Made by a program: the position numbers and the translations under genes. Below the pieces are notes generated by a model, which ran no database searches, was not told the DNA's origin, and was given only the letters and a program-made list of their open reading frames with translations. DNA of 64,000 nt from Prochilodus magdalenae (taxonomy: Eukaryota; Chordata; Actinopteri; Characiformes; Prochilodontidae). Every line of letters starts with the position of its first letter. Position 1 is the first letter of the stretch. Shown piece by piece: positions 1-50,600 of this stretch. Where the stretch lies: positions 385,001 through 449,000 of the forward strand of contig JAMWET010000583.1 of assembly GCA_024036415.1 (NCBI GenBank). The letters are read 5' to 3'.

Positions 1-303
1 CTGAAGCCAATTAAAGAGAGAGCGAGACAGCGATGGGTACAGACTGAGAGTGGAGTTTGAGGGACTCTTTCTTTGGAAGTGCCATTGTCACTTAAAAGAA
101 GGCATCAGCGTAGACTGCAGATCGAGCCTGTTTCAGTCACCCTGTGGGAACGTGTTTAAATCTCCTTTGGCAGGCCCAGACCTTTTTAGCTTAACCATTA
201 ATTAGGGCTAATGAACAATGAAACTTACCAAACTAGTCAAATAAAGAGAAGCTGTTAAATTTGTAGGGTTGTGACATTGATTATTCAGTATTTCAGTACA
301 TAC
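1..303. other. Intergenic sequence, nothing recognised
   Basis: AT-rich sequence with no long open frame or repeat that I recognise. It ends at the left end of a Tc1-like element. Confidence 0.6.
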
Positions 304-310
304 ATAATAT

Positions 311-1040
311 ATACACTGCCCAAAAAATAAAGGGAACACTTAAACAACACAATATAACTCCAAGTAAATCAAGCTGTGAAATCAAACTGTCCACTTGGGA
401 AGCAACACTGATTGACAATCTATTTCACATGCTGTTGTGCAAATGGAATAGACAACAGGTGGAAATTATTGGCAATTAGAAAGACACTCCCAATAAAGGA
501 GTGGTCCTGCAGGTGGGGACCACAGACCACTTCTCAGTACCTATGCTTTCTGGCTGGTGTTTTGGTCACTTTTGAATGTTGGTGGTGCTTTCACACTCGT
601 GGTAACATGAGACGGACTCTACAACCCACACAAGTGGCTTAGGCAGTGCAGCTTATCTAGGATGGCACATCAATGCGAGCTGTGGCAAGAAGGTTTGCTG
701 TGTCTGTCAGCGTAGTGTCCAGAGCCTGGAGGCGCTACCAGGAGACAGGCCAGTACACCAGGGGACGTGGAGGAGGCCATAGGAGGGCAACAACCCAGCA
801 GCAGGACTGCTACCTCCGCCTTTGTGCAAGGAGGAACAGGAGGAGCACTTCCAGAGCCCTGCAAAATGACCTCCAGCAGGCCACAAATGTGCATGTGTCT
901 GCACAAACGGTTAGAAACCGACTTCATGAGGATGGTATGAGGGCCCGACGTCCACAGATGGGGGTTGTGCTCACAGCCCAACACCGTGCAGGATGCTTAG
1001 CATTTCCTAGAGAACACCAGGATTTTTGGTGTTCTCTAGG
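311..1040 (+). mobile_element. Tc1-like transposon, 5' half, decayed
   Basis: The left end (tacactgcccaaaaaataaa, preceded by TA-rich DNA) matches a very common fish Tc1 family. The transposase start is ATG at 607. The frame has two stops, at codons 12 and 18, and then reads cleanly from 673 through DNA-binding segments such as [26 protein letters not shown] and [20 protein letters not shown] to about 1010. The catalytic half and right end are missing. It stops at a perfect palindrome (1004-1042). Confidence 0.85.
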
Positions 1041-1042
1041 AA

Positions 1043-1395
1043 TTGGTGTTTTGCAGTTATCAATCTCATACAGCTTAAATATTCTCACACAGTTGCTGCA
1101 GATTGTGCAGTAGGGGTGGAGGTGTAGTGACATCAGGTTTTCTGGACTTGTGACGCATGACAATTAATCATTCGTCTTGGCACTGACCACACACGTATTT
1201 GTTGGTCATCTCAAACAAGACAAAAGTGGACTCGTCACTGAAGATGACCTGCTGCCATTCTTAGTCACTCCATGACTGTCTGGCACTACACCATTGCAGT
1301 CTTTGTAACACTCTGTGTTAATGTCACCCTGCGCCATGCAGCCTTCTGCCAATGGTGCTGGCAATAACAGGATGACTCATGCAGGGCATCGCTGC
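1043..1395 (-). mobile_element. Tc1-like transposase fragment (catalytic region), minus strand
   Basis: Reverse-strand sequence from about 1390 down encodes broken pieces resembling the Tc1 catalytic segment, including FSDES followed by TFVLFE and a degenerate end with [14 protein letters not shown] spacing. Several stops interrupt it. Its nearest relative in the window is the fragment at 54230-54545, with shared stretches such as aaagactgcaatggtg and cagtgacgag. Confidence 0.6.
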
Positions 1396-1430
1396 TCACT
1401 GAATTTCCACAATCGTACGTAGATGTTATA

Positions 1431-1526
1431 AGATGTTATAGGAGAAGACTAGGTGCTGTTTTATTGGCAAAGGGATTTTTTGTCCCTTTGCCTATAAAAA
1501 CCACCTAGTCTTCTCCCATAACATCT
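1431..1526. repeat. Long near-perfect hairpin
   Basis: Arms at 1431-1475 and 1483-1526 (about 44 nt each, with a few mismatches and small length differences) around a 7-nt T-rich loop. The arm begins AGATGTTAT and ends GGCAAAGGGA. It may be a small foldback element or the collapsed ends of one. A precursor-RNA role cannot be judged from sequence alone. Confidence 0.8.
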
Positions 1527-1639
1527 AATAACATTGAAGAATACAGAACAGGGAATTTGAGACCACCCCTCTTTACGTATCTCTCTAGATTGTCCAGAGT
1601 CCTAAATTCTCTCTTATGCACTCTTCTACTAAGCCACAC

Positions 1640-2210
1640 TCCACATGTTGTTTTCTGAGGAGTAGATCAAGGACTCAAATGGCCATGGCAGAAGCTTGAT
1701 TCTGCATTTTGCATCATTGTACTACTGAAAATTTCATTGACAACCACTTATTAAGTAGTTTGGCAGAGGCAAACAGATTGTCCAAGTATTTAATGGAGTC
1801 CACGATGCTGCGTCCTTAGATTAAAAGCAACCCCACAACACCATAGACCCTCTAGCATACTTGCAGTAGGCATTAACTTCATTTTTTGTGCATTCATCCT
1901 TCTTTTTGCTCTCCTCATAAATTTCTTGAGCTCAGTTTTCGTTTAATCTGACCATAAAACCTGTTTCTACTCGGAAGTCACAGTAGCGTTTAGCGGTTTT
2001 TCCTGGCATGGCTTCCAAATAATCGGTTGGCATGGTCTGATGGTTTTGGAGATTTGGTGACCCCCAGGTTGCTTCATTTTTCTGTATCTCTCCAACAGTG
2101 ATCCTTGAGGAGTTTTTTTTTTTCATCCTCCTCACTGTGTGTGGGGACTAAATAAACTCTGGTCCTGGTCCAGGCAAGTTTGTCAGAGTTGCGGCTGAAC
2201 TTTTCAATTA
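1640..2210 (-). mobile_element. Tc1-like transposase fossil, minus strand
   Basis: On the reverse strand, KQVLWSD, stop, TKTELK corresponds to the Tc1 signature around the first catalytic aspartates (usually VLWSDETKIELFG). It is followed by a degraded equivalent of the HGGGSIMLWGCF segment (LEGLWCCGVAF). Stops and frameshifts make it a pseudogene. Confidence 0.65.
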
Positions 2211-2254
2211 TGCCATGACAGTAAATGGCTAAAAACATGAGTGAACAAAGATTT

Positions 2255-2325
2255 ACATTTACGGCATTTAGCTGACGCTCTTATCCAGAGCGACTTACAA
2301 GGTTAATCACATCACAGGTAGATGC
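2255..2325 (-). repeat. SINE tail fragment
   Basis: Reads on the minus strand as GTAAGTCGCTCTGGATAAGA then GCGTCAGCTAAATGCCGTAA, a tail found dispersed in many teleost genomes. No tRNA-like head is present next to it, so the copy is 5'-truncated. The same tail, more diverged, ends the SINE at 18880-19047. Confidence 0.7.
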
Positions 2326-2349
2326 ATCCAAAACATCCAAAACAAAACA

Positions 2350-7319
<4,970 letters not shown>

Positions 7320-7320
<1 letters not shown>

Positions 7321-8050
7321 GCAGGTGAAATGGAGAGGCTGGATCTGAGTGGCTTTGACAAGGGCCAAATCATTATGGCTATGACTGGGTCAGAGAAGCT
7401 CCAAGATGATGAGTGTTACGGGATGCTTCCTTTCAGCGGTAATGAGTAGGGGTGTTTAAACCAAGCACCATCAACATGCATGTGCAACAAGTGTAATCTA
7501 ATATCGGATTTATAAGGAAATCTTTACAACACTTGCTACATATATATGGCTGCGCAGCCAGAAACGGGTCAAGCTGGTCCTTGTCTGTGAAAGCGCCTAC
7601 AAAGAGTGGGGGAACACCGGAACTGGATCTCGAATCTTCTTTTTTATCACCTAAACAACAAAGTACATGTGTGATGTTTGTTCACTATTAGAAGAAGACA
7701 TGATAGTGGGTCCATCAATGTCCATGTCGCGTGGTCATCAATGTTAGACGTGCCATTACACAAACCAAGCAAGCACTCTTCTTCATAGCAGTGGTACTCC
7801 TAGAGGAAAGTGGTCTTTTTCTGGCAGGTTATGCACTCTGCTGCACTGCACACATTGTTCATTAGTGGTTTGAGGAACATGACAAAGAGTTCATGGTGTG
7901 GCACTGGCTTCCCCAGTTCGATTGAGCATTTATGGGATGTGCTGGAACAAGTCTGATTTATAGGACTTAAGGGATCTACTGCTAACATCTTGGTATCGGA
8001 TGCCACAGGACATGTGCACAGGTCTTGTGGAATCCTTTCCCCTACATTGC
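7320..8050 (+). mobile_element. Tc1-like transposon fossil
   Basis: The 5' part encodes MERLDLSGFDKGQIIMAM, the start of a common fish Tc1 DNA-binding domain. About 350 bp later come degraded catalytic and C-terminal pieces: a segment like the one ending in the DNPKH box, then SSIEHLWDVLEQV, which matches SPDLNPIEHLWDVL with losses. Multiple frameshifts and an internal deletion. Confidence 0.7.
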
Positions 8051-10117
8051 TGTCACTGAGAATGGACCATCACTAAAATATTACTTGGCCAGCAGCGGCC
8101 CTATGGTGGTCACTTTCCTTTGATGGGCATGATAGAGAGTGATTGTGTAGTCGTGACTGTGTGCAGGTTTTTAGAAATACCAAGGTCCAACAATGGAGCT
8201 TGCCAGTAGATTTGGGGGAATGTACCCCACCTTCTCCCAAGTCAGTGAGCAATAGCATAAATTTCCTATCAAGCCTTTTGTATCAGGCTGAATGTTGCAT
8301 TGAATTACCCACGATCTGGAAATATGGCTAAAAACTATATTAGTTAAAATCACAGAATGACTGAAAATAAAGACAGTAGTAAGTTAAAAAGTGCAATTAG
8401 TGGGGACAATTGGTGATAGTTGCTAATGTTGGAGGACTCAAGCTTTTATCTGTATTATAAAGGACAGATTGTGGACGTATTGTATTCAACATTTAAAGAC
8501 AACAACACTAACATAATATCATTATACCATACCTAACTAGCTAACCATGCAAAAGTAACATAACAAATGTTATGGGTGGACATGGTGGCATCTGCAAACA
8601 CGATGGATACATTTCTCATGTACCTTATTGTCTTATTGTGGTCACTGAGTCTTCCAAGTTCAAAGTAAACTAGCAACTCAATGTACACCAAATATGCAGC
8701 AAAGCAGAAACGTTCAGAAAGGACACACTAGAGTTATGACAGCAGTAGGTTATTGTTTATTATGATGTCCTTGTTATTGCACACACTGCACCATGGGTAC
8801 TGTTCTATTGCTTTTGTGTTCGATCAGAGTTCAATGATCAGAGTCAACACAGGGTTCCTTAACATTACGTTACACTGTTTACAGTTGGGGAGCTGACAGA
8901 TAGACAGAGAGGCAAACAAATCCTCCCTGCAATAGCACTGCATCAAATCCACGAACAGCACACAGAAACTATCTTCAACCTTCTTCCCAGAAGAGAGCTG
9001 GTTCCCACTCATGCTAGTGAGAAGAGTGTTAAAGGTGTCTAGCCTTTGTCATCAACCTTGTGGAACATGACAACATTTGAGCTTTGGACCCAACATTTTG
9101 AACCAAGCCTGAATGTAGCCCAACAACGTTCTTCAACCTGACTCAAGCCTAAGCACTTTACCCCAACGCCACTTTAGAGTCTATAGTGTAGCCTGACCAA
9201 ATCCTTCCTGAATAATAGCAACAGAAACAGCCATGGCTGGCTTACTGACTGAACATACCCAAAGGAACAGCTACCTGAAAATAACTTCCAGTTTGACTAA
9301 AGCACGGGCACATGCTGGCCAAAATCACTTACAGGTGGGAGATGGCCTACGAACCGGACAAAGCCCTACAAATGACTGAACCTTATCAATCTCGGACAGT
9401 GATAGTCGGGTCTTGTCGGTTCAGATGAATATTTCTAGCTCTTGCTGGTTGCGGTGATCGTACAAGTGTAATTTGCAGTGAGTCCTCATCCCTCGCTGTT
9501 GTTAGGAGGTGACTGCAGGGGCTGAACTTCACCCGGGGATGAGTGGATACGCTCTGATTACTGTCTCCCAACAGCCTGCTGTTTCCAAAATGCCTCTAAG
9601 CCATTCAGATAAAGCAGTTTGCTTCTCCACTCCCCTCGCTGCTCCTCTCCTGCTCAAAAGCATTCCTAAAGAGGCTGTGGTAAACCGCTGTCCCCTAGCA
9701 ACTTGACATGCAGGGAGAATCAGTGAGTTGCAGACTTGGGGGAGTGTGAGGTATAAAGCTCACAACAAAGAGGGCCCAGACTGCAGAGGGTTGCAGAGCA
9801 CTGAAGGAAAAAAAAAACACGAATGTGACTGTATGGGGCAGGAGCTGCTTTCCATAATCCACTGTGCTTGCTCTGTCTGTCTCTTTCTCTCTGTCTGTCT
9901 CTCTCTCTCCAGACACACACTCTCCTCTTTACATTTACTTCCAACACTAACGTTCTATCTTACCATGTCTCCAAGTGTTTGGTCTTGCACATGGCCTACA
10001 GTTCCATAGGATTGCACTAATTATGGTAGATTTACAGTGAGAAATGCAAAATAGAGCAAGAGCAATTCATGTGTCCAGATCTACTAAATGCTGCTGGGAT
10101 GTATAATGTGTAAAGGG
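8051..10117. other. Intergenic, no gene recognised
   Basis: No coding exon or named repeat recognised. A short TC-rich tract lies at about 9871-9911. Confidence 0.5.
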
Positions 10118-10125
10118 TGTACAAA

Positions 10126-11243
10126 CAGTGGCGTTAACTACAGTGTGGGGCAATCACCTTGGGGCCCATGGGGCCGCCCCCCTCGGCCCTCAGAAAATGG
10201 ACTCTTATGTATTTTATCAGACTTCTCATATTGACATATATGTGTCTTAACAACACAAGTGTTGACCCAAAGAGCATTTCCGATATAGCGTGATTTCTGC
10301 TCTTTTTGCTTCACTGGCTATTTGTAAAGTGGTGCATGTCCACTGTTTCTAGCCTGAGGCTGGACATAGTGTTCCAGGCTGCCAGTAAGTTGTGGTTGTG
10401 AAGTCACAACACATGAAGATTTGGTTTCCTCCGATTAGTCTAATTTATCTACAGGCAGTTCACAAGCTTTATAAAATACTAAAATACTACATTAGTCTAC
10501 ATTATCCAAAACATTGTCTTGAATTTTCTGTGGGAATATTTAATCTAATAAAATAAAATTTCCCAACTTAAAATCCATCTTTCATCCCTAGCTCTGAACT
10601 AAAATCAATCACTTGAATTAGGAGAAATAACAGTTTTGATGGGCTGTCAAAGATGTCTATGTATTATGTTGCAGAGATATCTACTAAAGTTAGCATGCTA
10701 ACCAGCTAGCCCTGGCTGTTTCGTTTCGTAATACTACTTTGTACAGCAGGAGGCGATAGTTAGTTACTATAGCATCTAGTCAAATCACTCCAATATGTCA
10801 GGGTGAAGTAAATCATGGTGACCATAAAATCACCATGGTGGAGATTAGCTCACTCATTTTTGATTCTGTGACCTACACAAACACCAAAATCTACATGTAA
10901 ATGAGGTCATACATTTTAAAGATCCATGCCAAGTAAAGCTTCTGTCTGTGTCCAAAATATATATGGAAACAGAAAAAAATTCTCAGAAACAGAGCATCAC
11001 ATTCTAAAGGCAATAGTGCTGGGAAAATAAATAATATTTTAAATATTTTATTTTAAATAAATTGTTTGCTAAAGTTTGTTTTAACATTTAATCCAAAAAA
11101 TTGGGGAAAAAATGGTTTCACTTGGTCAGTGGTAAAATGTAATTTCAAGTAGTAAGTATTCACTGGTAATGCAATTTTTTCTGTAAATTCAATAATGTAA
11201 ACTGAAATGTAGGTTAAAAGTTACAACCACTTACACCAAAAGC

Positions 11244-11282
<39 letters not shown>

Positions 11283-11555
11283 TATTATTATTATTATTAT
11301 TATCATTATGATAATAATATCTCTCCATTGTCCTTTACTCTTTAGTAATTGGATTACAAGCTAAATCTACTTTCCACAGGAGGGGAATTAAATTTTTTTT
11401 TAATTCAGACAGGAAATCTGCCACACTACAATTCTGCTCAAGTCTTTATCTCCAACATTTGCAAACATTAATTAAAAGTGAAGTAAGAAGAGAAAGTAAA
11501 TAAGGGTCTGTTAAATTTTTGCACTAGGGCACATAAGATCATAGTTACGCCACTG
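10126..11555. mobile_element. Non-autonomous hAT-like element with terminal inverted repeats
   Basis: The left end CAGTGGCGTTAACTA and the reverse complement of the right end, CAGTGGCGTAACTA, form inverted repeats. They are flanked by the 8-bp direct repeats tgtacaaa (10118-10125) and tgtacata (11556-11563), 7 of 8 identical. The 8-bp duplication and CAGNGGCG ends are typical of hAT elements. The ~1.43-kb interior has no transposase-like frame and includes an (AAT)n(ATT)n palindrome. Confidence 0.75.
11244..11302. repeat. (AAT)n(ATT)n palindromic microsatellite
   Basis: About 12 AAT units run directly into about 7 ATT units, so the tract is self-complementary. Confidence 0.97.
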
Positions 11556-11564
11556 TGTACATAT

Positions 11565-11860
11565 ATACGTGTATGTGTGTGTGTGGTTGTACCAAGTTTA
11601 TACCATAACATGAGGACCAAAACCTGGTCATATACTAATATTGTGGGGACCTTTTGTCTAGTGGGGACCAAAAGCCGGTCCTCATGATGTAAATCATTGA
11701 ATTTTTATGGACAGGATAAGGTCAAGGTTAGGATTAGGGTTCCGGTTCAGGTTAGGGTAGAGGTAAAGTTAAGGCTCATGTTAGGGTAGGGGTGAAGTTA
11801 GTGTTTGTAGTGGGAGTGTTTATAATGGCCCCACAATTTGCAGTGACAAATGATTATGTG
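11565..11860. repeat. Dispersed fish repeat with degenerate TTAGGG-like stretch
   Basis: Contains tgtggggacc and gtggggaccaaaagc segments often seen around teleost repeats, then degenerate ggttaggattagggtt motifs (11725-11800). The imperfect spacing argues against a true interstitial telomere array. Confidence 0.5.
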
Positions 11861-11863
11861 TGT

Positions 11864-13119
11864 GTGTGTGTGCATTATCTGGAAGACAAAGTCTATGTTG
11901 TTGATCTGGCAGTTACCTCTTTCTTTAATAGCGATTGTAAAATGTAGTTGCTAGATGTATTCTACTTTTATCATTTCGCTGTTCATATTCACTTCCACAT
12001 CCTCCTTGTTAACTGACATGCAGTCCTACAAGTTTGCTGTCACAATGGTGAATAATGAATGCCGCTTTTCTAGGTCACTGTTCCACGTCTGTTTGTCATG
12101 TCAAGTTATCATGTGTGCGTCATTCCACTTTAAAAACGTTAAAAACTAAAATGATTTTGACTTATGGAGCTTGACAATTGAATAAACTGCCATGATCAGA
12201 AGAGATGACTGGCTGTGCCTAAAAATACGATCAAGCTCCAAACAAACCAGTGACATGACTACACATTTGTCGTCGACCCGTCAAATAAAATTCTACCCCC
12301 CCATCCCCCCCCAAACCCAAACCCTACACACACCTGAATGTAGAAATGTATAAAACACAGAGATGTAAAAAAGACAGATGTAAAAAAATTGGCTCAGCCT
12401 CCCCTTGACTAGAGGTCTAGAGGAAGCTTTCATATCAAACTACTGAACACATGATAAGGCACAAAGAGCCATTAAACAATGGATCACCACTTATGCTCGC
12501 TCCCGTCTCCTCAAACACTTTGTACGTCATAAATACGCCATGGTTTCGTACAAGTTTAACAATCAAGACCACTTTGTAGAGGCGTGCGTATGCATTGTGA
12601 GAAGCAGTTCATGTAACACACTAGCAGACAATATGAAAGCTTACTAAAAGGACCATGTCCCGGCTTGGAATGAGACACTGTGGAAGTCGAGGCATGAAAT
12701 ATCCTCATTTACACCCTCTGTACACTCCTGACATCAACACCCTCTCAACAGAAGCATTGTTTCCTCTAAAACACTGTCAACTTGTGCTGTTAAAACCATC
12801 AGTAAGATTATGTACAAAATATACAACATAGAAATACATACATACAGAATAGATTATTACAATGAGGCCTACAAAAGAAAACGACCAGTTTGTCCAGTAT
12901 TGCAGGCATAGCCACTTTTACCAGTCACCCGCTCCCCACCTCCCCTTCAGTCCGAAAACACATCATATTGCAACGGCGCTCACATTTCATGGTCGTTTAC
13001 AACAGACATAGTAAAGCTATCAAAAAACAAAAGTCTCCAAAATCACTCTAGAAAGTTTTTTTTGTTCTTTTGTTTCTCTACAACAATGTCAGTTAATATG
13101 TACAAGCCCTAAAAAATAA
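11864..13119. other. Downstream region or distal 3' UTR, nothing coding
   Basis: Lies just past the receptor stop codon. It may belong to a long 3' UTR; no canonical minus-strand poly(A) signal was seen. Confidence 0.4.
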
Positions 13120-13256
13120 TTTAATAATAATAATAATAATAACAATAATAATACACACTTTCTACACACTGTGGATGGGTGGAGTTCTTGGGGTGGAGCA
13201 CAATGTGTGCTGATTGGCTAACAGTCGCTAGAGAGCAGTAGTTAGAGGAGGAGGGG
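13120..13256 (-). terminator. Start of 3' UTR; weak candidate poly(A) signal
   Basis: The 3' UTR begins at 13256 and runs leftwards. An ATTAAA hexamer on the minus strand at 13125-13120 is followed by a short T-run. I found no AATAAA on the minus strand between here and about 11.05 kb, so the true UTR may be much longer, with its end not recognisable by eye. The UTR includes an AAT trinucleotide run (13124-13152). Confidence 0.25.
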
Positions 13257-46834
<33,578 letters not shown>

Positions 46835-46840
46835 CTGCAG

Positions 46841-47010
<170 letters not shown>

Positions 47011-47059
47011 ATTAGACAAAAATGGGATGGAGGGCAGATGACAGACGGTCATTACACTA

Positions 47060-47492
47060 TTAAAAAATAGGTGCTAAAAAGGTTCTATTGAAGCATTTGA
47101 TTTGAGTACCATGTTGTTGAATAAAAAACCTTTCAATAAATGAAGCACTTTTGTAGATGATAATTGCAAGGTTGCAAATGTAGCCCCATATCCTATCCTG
47201 GTATTTCAGTTTTGCCTTGAGGTCTAAAACTTGTGTGGTGTATGTATGGTCAAAATGTATCTTTAAAGGGGTGGACTGTAGGCTAGATATACACAGTGTA
47301 AATGTGATATATATAACAAATACACAGAATAAACTATTTCATAATTCTGTGTTTTTGCAACTTTTTTTACAACAAGTCCTCTGCCAATCGAACTATAGAG
47401 AACCTCTTTACAATGTAAACGTTCTATAACAATAGATCTTGCGGAACAGTGCAAGAAGGCCAAGAACCATTTAGCAACCTTTTTTAAGAGTA
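47060..47492. mobile_element. MITE-like element, ~430 bp
   Basis: The left end TTAAAAAATAGGTGCTAAAA and the reverse complement of the right end, TTAAAAAAGGTTGCTAAATG, form imperfect terminal inverted repeats. The right ~100 bp resembles 55584-55680. No coding capacity. Confidence 0.6.
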
Positions 47493-47613
47493 ACGTTTGG
47501 TCTCTTCCCATGTTTTGTTGTTCTCCAGTACATGCAGAACCACTGCACAAGCTGTGAGAGTGGAGAGATGAAATCCATGTTTTTTATAAATCCTTAAAAC
47601 AGCACGCTTCATA

Positions 47614-47615
<2 letters not shown>

Positions 47616-47658
<43 letters not shown>
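47616..47658. repeat. (CA)n microsatellite, about 21 units
   Basis: Uninterrupted CA dinucleotides. Confidence 0.99.
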
Positions 47659-47659
<1 letters not shown>

Positions 47660-47660
<1 letters not shown>

Positions 47661-50600
47661 CAGTATCACCCTGCCTCTTCTCTGCGCCTGTGAACCAATA
47701 TGTCAGAACAGATACACAAGGATGAATAAACACAAATACAAATCAATAAGCACACAGCCTCTTAGAGAAGAGCGAAGATGCTGCACTAAGGGGAAAAACG
47801 TTGAATTAAAAGGGTAACCTGGATCAGTAACAAGCACAATCTATCATTGCTATGTAAGTGTGAAAAACTTGTGGAGCAAAAGGTCTCAAATTTCAATGAC
47901 CAGTGCTTTCTGCCATATCGTTGCTGTCCAAAGAAAAACTCTTTTCTTGAAGCACTGTTGAAGCATTTCTATTGGTCCAATTTTTTACACAATGCTGCTG
48001 TTGTGTTCAAATAATGTACATGTTTTTCTTTTGGACAGCGGCGATGTGTGTATGAGTGTCTCCGTTTAGTCCAGTTTAATTGCTAGAACTTATAAGTAAG
48101 TAATAAGTGAAAGTCCCTCTGTCCTGTCTAGTGCAGGTCTGCAAGGCCATCTCTGAAAATAGTATTATATCCTCTATAACTTTTTTAATAACGGTTTTGT
48201 AATATATACATGTTTTTGCACCCAGAAGGCTATTTGGAAGAAAGATTACCTGGAACAATAAATTATTAACAAACAATTTAGACTATGAGCAATATTTATC
48301 GAGCTACACATAAGTAGTGTCTCTCATACGATATAAAGGATGAGAAAATACTGTTCATATCGATAAAGTCTGATGCTGCATTAAAATACATGACCCATTT
48401 TTTCCATGAAGCCGTGCCAGTGCATTTCTTCTCTCTGACACACTCTGTGCAACCCTGCTTACCCCCACTACCCTGTCTCTGTGCACACAAACGCAGCCCC
48501 AACCCAAGTTCTCATGGTGGGTGACGCAGCACACCTCTATAGAGTCGAAGAACAGCTGGGGCCATATTACAAGTTAAGTTAAATACATTTTTTTTACAAA
48601 TCCACTTTATAGAGGCAAATCTTTATGTAAGAATTTTGTCATATCGCACAGCCCCTTATTCCAGATTAAAAAACCTAAACTACTCCATTAAGGTCGATAA
48701 TCAATTGTTACCAAAATAATCTCAGAAATATAAGTTACAGCAGACATTACCTATAAACCTAAAAACATTCATACTATAGAGTGACAAACTGGAGATTAAG
48801 AATACTGTGAACAAGCACACAGTTTCTCACTTTGTCACTATGTTAAGAAAAGTATTACGTGATCTATATCCCTAAAAACATGGTAGCAGATATGAACTAG
48901 AAGGCTTTGAAAAGCTGATAGGTTACCAGCAGACCAGTGAAAACTACAGTACCTCTTGAAACATGGTTTTACATCCACATGTCCAGAACTTACAATGACA
49001 TGCTGGCAAATTTGTCTTGCTTGTGTCCAATCTGACATTTAGCAAAGCTTGCCTAATCTATTTCCAATGGAAAAATGCATTTAATAGGGGAATATGGACA
49101 GGCCAATTTTGTATGAAGATGCACAGTGTGTCAGGAGGCTTCCCACAATCCAGGACACCAAATCTTCTGTTCTGAAATCTTATAGTCATTAAAAGCAACT
49201 AGACAGTTTCTTAGCTAGTGGTCTACCACTGTACTATTTTGTGGTATGCAGTGCCAAATGTGTCAAGACAAGCGTTTTGCACACGCAGACTGGTGGAAAA
49301 ATTGACCTTGTATTCGATGTATGTTGATTAACGTATGTGATTCATGATCAAAATGATCCTGCTTAATAAATAATTAAAAGCTCTGTATTAATAAATAATT
49401 GCTCAGATAGCACTCTTTCATTGTTCTGAAAGATCTGGCACTCTAATTGACGGATCAAATCCGCACTCGCCCGTTCCACTCCTGGCGACGAGCTGCAGAA
49501 GCCATTCAGATGCGCAGCTGATATCTAAGCCCATGTTTTGATCTCAGGGCTTGGAAAAGCTTCTCTAATCTGATTTCCTCTCCCACATTCCCTTGTGAAG
49601 GAGGCATTTAGGAGACCTGCTAGGAGCCAGCCGGGTTTCCAGCACACTGGCAGGCTCATAAAGCCTTCAGGCCCACTCCAGGATAAGAAGAAGAAGAAGA
49701 AGAAGGCTTGAGCGCTAGATAGTCTAATGCTCATCCCCGGTGATGCTATCTATCTTCACGGTGCTATGCTACACAAAACCCGCCATGCTGCGGGCCTCTG
49801 GTGGCTGCACGTTAACAGCAGCTAGCCTTGTTATCTCTCTCCCGATTCGGTCTGCCAGCCACAAACTCCACAAGCTCCAGCTGAACAGCTACAATAGCTC
49901 TTGCACCGCCTGCGTGCAGTGTGTGTGTGTGTGTGTGGGCCTACAGTTCAGCACAAGTCCTCGCTCTTTTCTCTCCTGTACGCTCTTTCTCCTGAGAGAT
50001 CAGCAAGAAGAAGTGGGTGGGGGGTGGGTGAGATCTTTTGCATTGATGGCAGAAGCTTTTGACTGTTCATGAGCTGCTGACCGGTGCCATTTTAGCACAT
50101 TGAGAGGGGGAGAAGTCACACTGGGTAAGTGGAATTAGTGCTTGGTCTCCTTCACCGCTAGCACTTTGCTGAATTCATAAAAAAAATAATAGAATGCATT
50201 GTTTGTGTTAGTCGTTCATGCTGATGTGCAGTGAACTAGTTATGTTCAAAGCATTTGGGAATATTTGAAAGTGCTGTCCGAACATAGAATAAAAAAGCCA
50301 ATCAAAAAACAGGCAAGACAAAACTGTGCAGTCATTTTGAGGCAAGAACACTCACTTTACCCAGTACATATTAATGTATACCAGCAGGCCGGAGTAGGAC
50401 ATGTTTTCAGACAAGGAATTACATGATGCAAACCAGCCCACCCTATAATCCAAACACACCCCATGCACCTCTGTGTGACGTATCTCTATCTGTGTATTTT
50501 CATCTTCTTCATTTTTTTGTTCATTTTTTTATTAAAGTATAACCAGGATAACCAAGGCAACTAGTAATATCATGACAGTCAGTTTACTACAACTGAACCC

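Noticed and set aside
11719..11800. Interstitial telomere repeat
   Set aside because: TTAGGG-like motifs are irregularly spaced and embedded in a dispersed fish repeat.
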